Shown here: positions 12,146 to 12,906 of the stretch, in pieces | Numbering within the stretch: the first letter of the stretch is position 1 | Layout: every line of letters begins with the position of its first letter | Assembly: GCA_012515455.1 (NCBI GenBank) | Contig: JAAYYJ010000341.1 | Span: forward strand, 1-12,906 | Length of the DNA stretch: 12,906 nucleotides | Direction of reading: 5' to 3' | Origin: Oligosphaeraceae bacterium | GTDB taxonomy: Bacteria > Verrucomicrobiota > Lentisphaeria > Oligosphaerales > Oligosphaeraceae | Translations under genes and position numbers: made by a program | The notes under the pieces: generated by a model | Databases searched by the model: none | What the model was told of the DNA's origin: nothing | What the model saw: the letters and a program-made list of their open reading frames with translations, nothing else

Positions 12146-12906
12146 ATGAGTACTAATGCCGTTTTTTCCCGTCGCCTGGTTTTGGCCCTGGGGGTCTGCC
12201 TGACGCTGCTGCCAGCCATTGCGGCGGAATATTATCTCGGAGTCAATGGCGAGGACACCAATCCCGGCACCAGCGAGGAGCGCCCGTTCGCGACCTTGGC
12301 TCAGGTCGCCAAGGTCCTGCAGCCAGGCGACACGGTGATTTTTCTGCCCGGCGAGTACCATCAGGAACTGCAGTTGTCATTTCCCGGACACCCTGAGCGC
12401 CCCACAACCTTCAAAGCCAAGATTCGCGGCACGGTGCATCTGCGCGGTGACCAGAGTGCCCCGGCCTTTGCACCGGTGCCGGAGCGAAGCGATGTCTTCC
12501 AGTGCCAGGTGGAGACCATGCCGGAGTATGTGCTGGAACGCGACACCCTGCAAAAATATCAGAAAGTCCCCTCGGTATCCGAGGTGGAATATACTCCCGG
12601 CAGCAGTTATTTTGATCACGACAACCGCACGGTGTATATCCGCTGTTCCGATTCCCGCACCCCGGACACACACCAGGTGAGCTTCTCATATCTGCGCGGT
12701 GACGCTTTTCGCTTTAACAATACCGAGAGCGACGCGGGAGTGCAGAATCTCCATTTTGACGGCCTGATGTTCAGCGGCTACAATTCCGCCCAGGCAATGG
12801 TCGGAGCCAGTTCCACTTACGGCGGCATTTATATCTCCCGCCCGCGGAACTGCAGCATCCGCTATTGCAGCGCCTACCTGAACGGCAGCGGCATCGTCCT
12901 GGCACG
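12146..12906 (+). CDS. Secreted right-handed parallel beta-helix protein (pectate-lyase-like fold), 3' end cut by window edge
   Basis: The first 253 residues of a longer protein running off the right edge. Seen: a signal peptide with basic n-region (SRR, 8-10), hydrophobic core LVLALGVCLTLLPAI and a likely cleavage near AIAA-EYY. The start of the mature chain, YYLGVNGEDTNPGTSEERPF followed by ATLAQVAKVLQPGDTVIFLPG, is the classic N-terminal cap of right-handed beta-helix proteins (the YVspnGsDsnpGT...PfaTiq pattern of PL9-like lyases and DUF1565 proteins). Later turns (NLHFDGLMFSG, NCSIRYCSAYLNGSGIVL) repeat the coil pattern. Known: such proteins bind or cleave polysaccharides outside the cell or in the periplasm; no catalytic residues lie in the visible part, so activity is unknown. 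The start at 12146 is chosen by Shine-Dalgarno spacing, with 12140 and 12137 as alternatives. The neighbouring oxidoreductase suggests a sugar-degradation role, which is inference. Confidence 0.85.
   Translation, partial: MSTNAVFSRRLVLALGVCLTLLPAIAAEYYLGVNGEDTNPGTSEERPFATLAQVAKVLQPGDTVIFLPGEYHQELQLSFPGHPERPTTFKAKIRGTVHLRGDQSAPAFAPVPERSDVFQCQVETMPEYVLERDTLQKYQKVPSVSEVEYTPGSSYFDHDNRTVYIRCSDSRTPDTHQVSFSYLRGDAFRFNNTESDAGVQNLHFDGLMFSGYNSAQAMVGASSTYGGIYISRPRNCSIRYCSAYLNGSGIVLA

Noticed and set aside
1..12906. Search for CRISPR repeats, tRNA or rRNA genes, insertion sequences and attachment sites
   Set aside because: No regularly spaced repeats, cloverleaf or rRNA-like segments, transposase motifs or long terminal inverted repeats were seen by eye.

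Overview
The window is a gene-dense, moderately GC-rich bacterial chromosome segment. It has no rRNA, tRNA, CRISPR array, transposase or phage gene that I can recognise. Ten genes lie on the minus strand (positions 1 to about 10930) and two on the plus strand (about 11076 to the right edge). The divergent, AT-rich gap at 10931-11075 carries the clearest promoter. The gene mix suggests the Lentisphaerota/Verrucomicrobiota side of the PVC group: a large helical protein with an embedded HPr-like domain, a COG4099-type esterase, an ECF sigma/anti-sigma pair, and a Gfo/Idh/MocA oxidoreductase next to a secreted beta-helix protein. This assignment is inference only, because no phylogenetic marker gene is present.

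Layout in the direction of minus-strand transcription, from right to left: (i) ilvE (10930-9917), a branched-chain aminotransferase with its own promoter, followed by a hairpin. (ii) An ECF sigma factor (9787-9167) overlapping its zinc-finger, single-span anti-sigma factor (9183-8545). (iii) An acyl-ACP thioesterase (8384-7674) and, 24 bases later, a stand-alone divergent class II glutamine amidotransferase-like protein (7649-6621). (iv) A candidate promoter, then two small zinc-ribbon genes 21 bases apart: an FmdB-family protein (6466-6176) and a membrane-anchored zinc-ribbon protein (6154-5459). (v) An HPr-domain protein (5369-3801). (vi) An unusual fusion of an S66 LD-carboxypeptidase with an alpha/beta-hydrolase esterase (3760-2105), overlapping by 11 bases a CCA-adding/poly(A) polymerase-family tRNA nucleotidyltransferase (2115-712). 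(vii) A sugar-1-phosphate nucleotidyltransferase cut by the left edge (539-1).

On the plus strand, a Gfo/Idh/MocA oxidoreductase (11076-12065) ends in a strong intrinsic-type terminator. A secreted parallel beta-helix protein starts about 25 bases after it and runs off the right edge. Sugar oxidoreductases and beta-helix polysaccharide-active proteins are often neighbours in carbohydrate-degrading bacteria.

The most novel items are the two-catalytic-domain S66-esterase fusion, whose two Ser-His-acid triads both look intact, and the HPr-like domain buried in a 522-residue protein. That domain keeps the phosphoacceptor His but lacks the regulatory Ser. The S66 domain and the MurU-like nucleotidyltransferase share a strand and a neighbourhood, which raises a testable link to peptidoglycan recycling. 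Several gene starts were placed by Shine-Dalgarno sites rather than by the longest reading frame: HPr protein, sigma factor, anti-sigma factor, IlvE and CCA enzyme.
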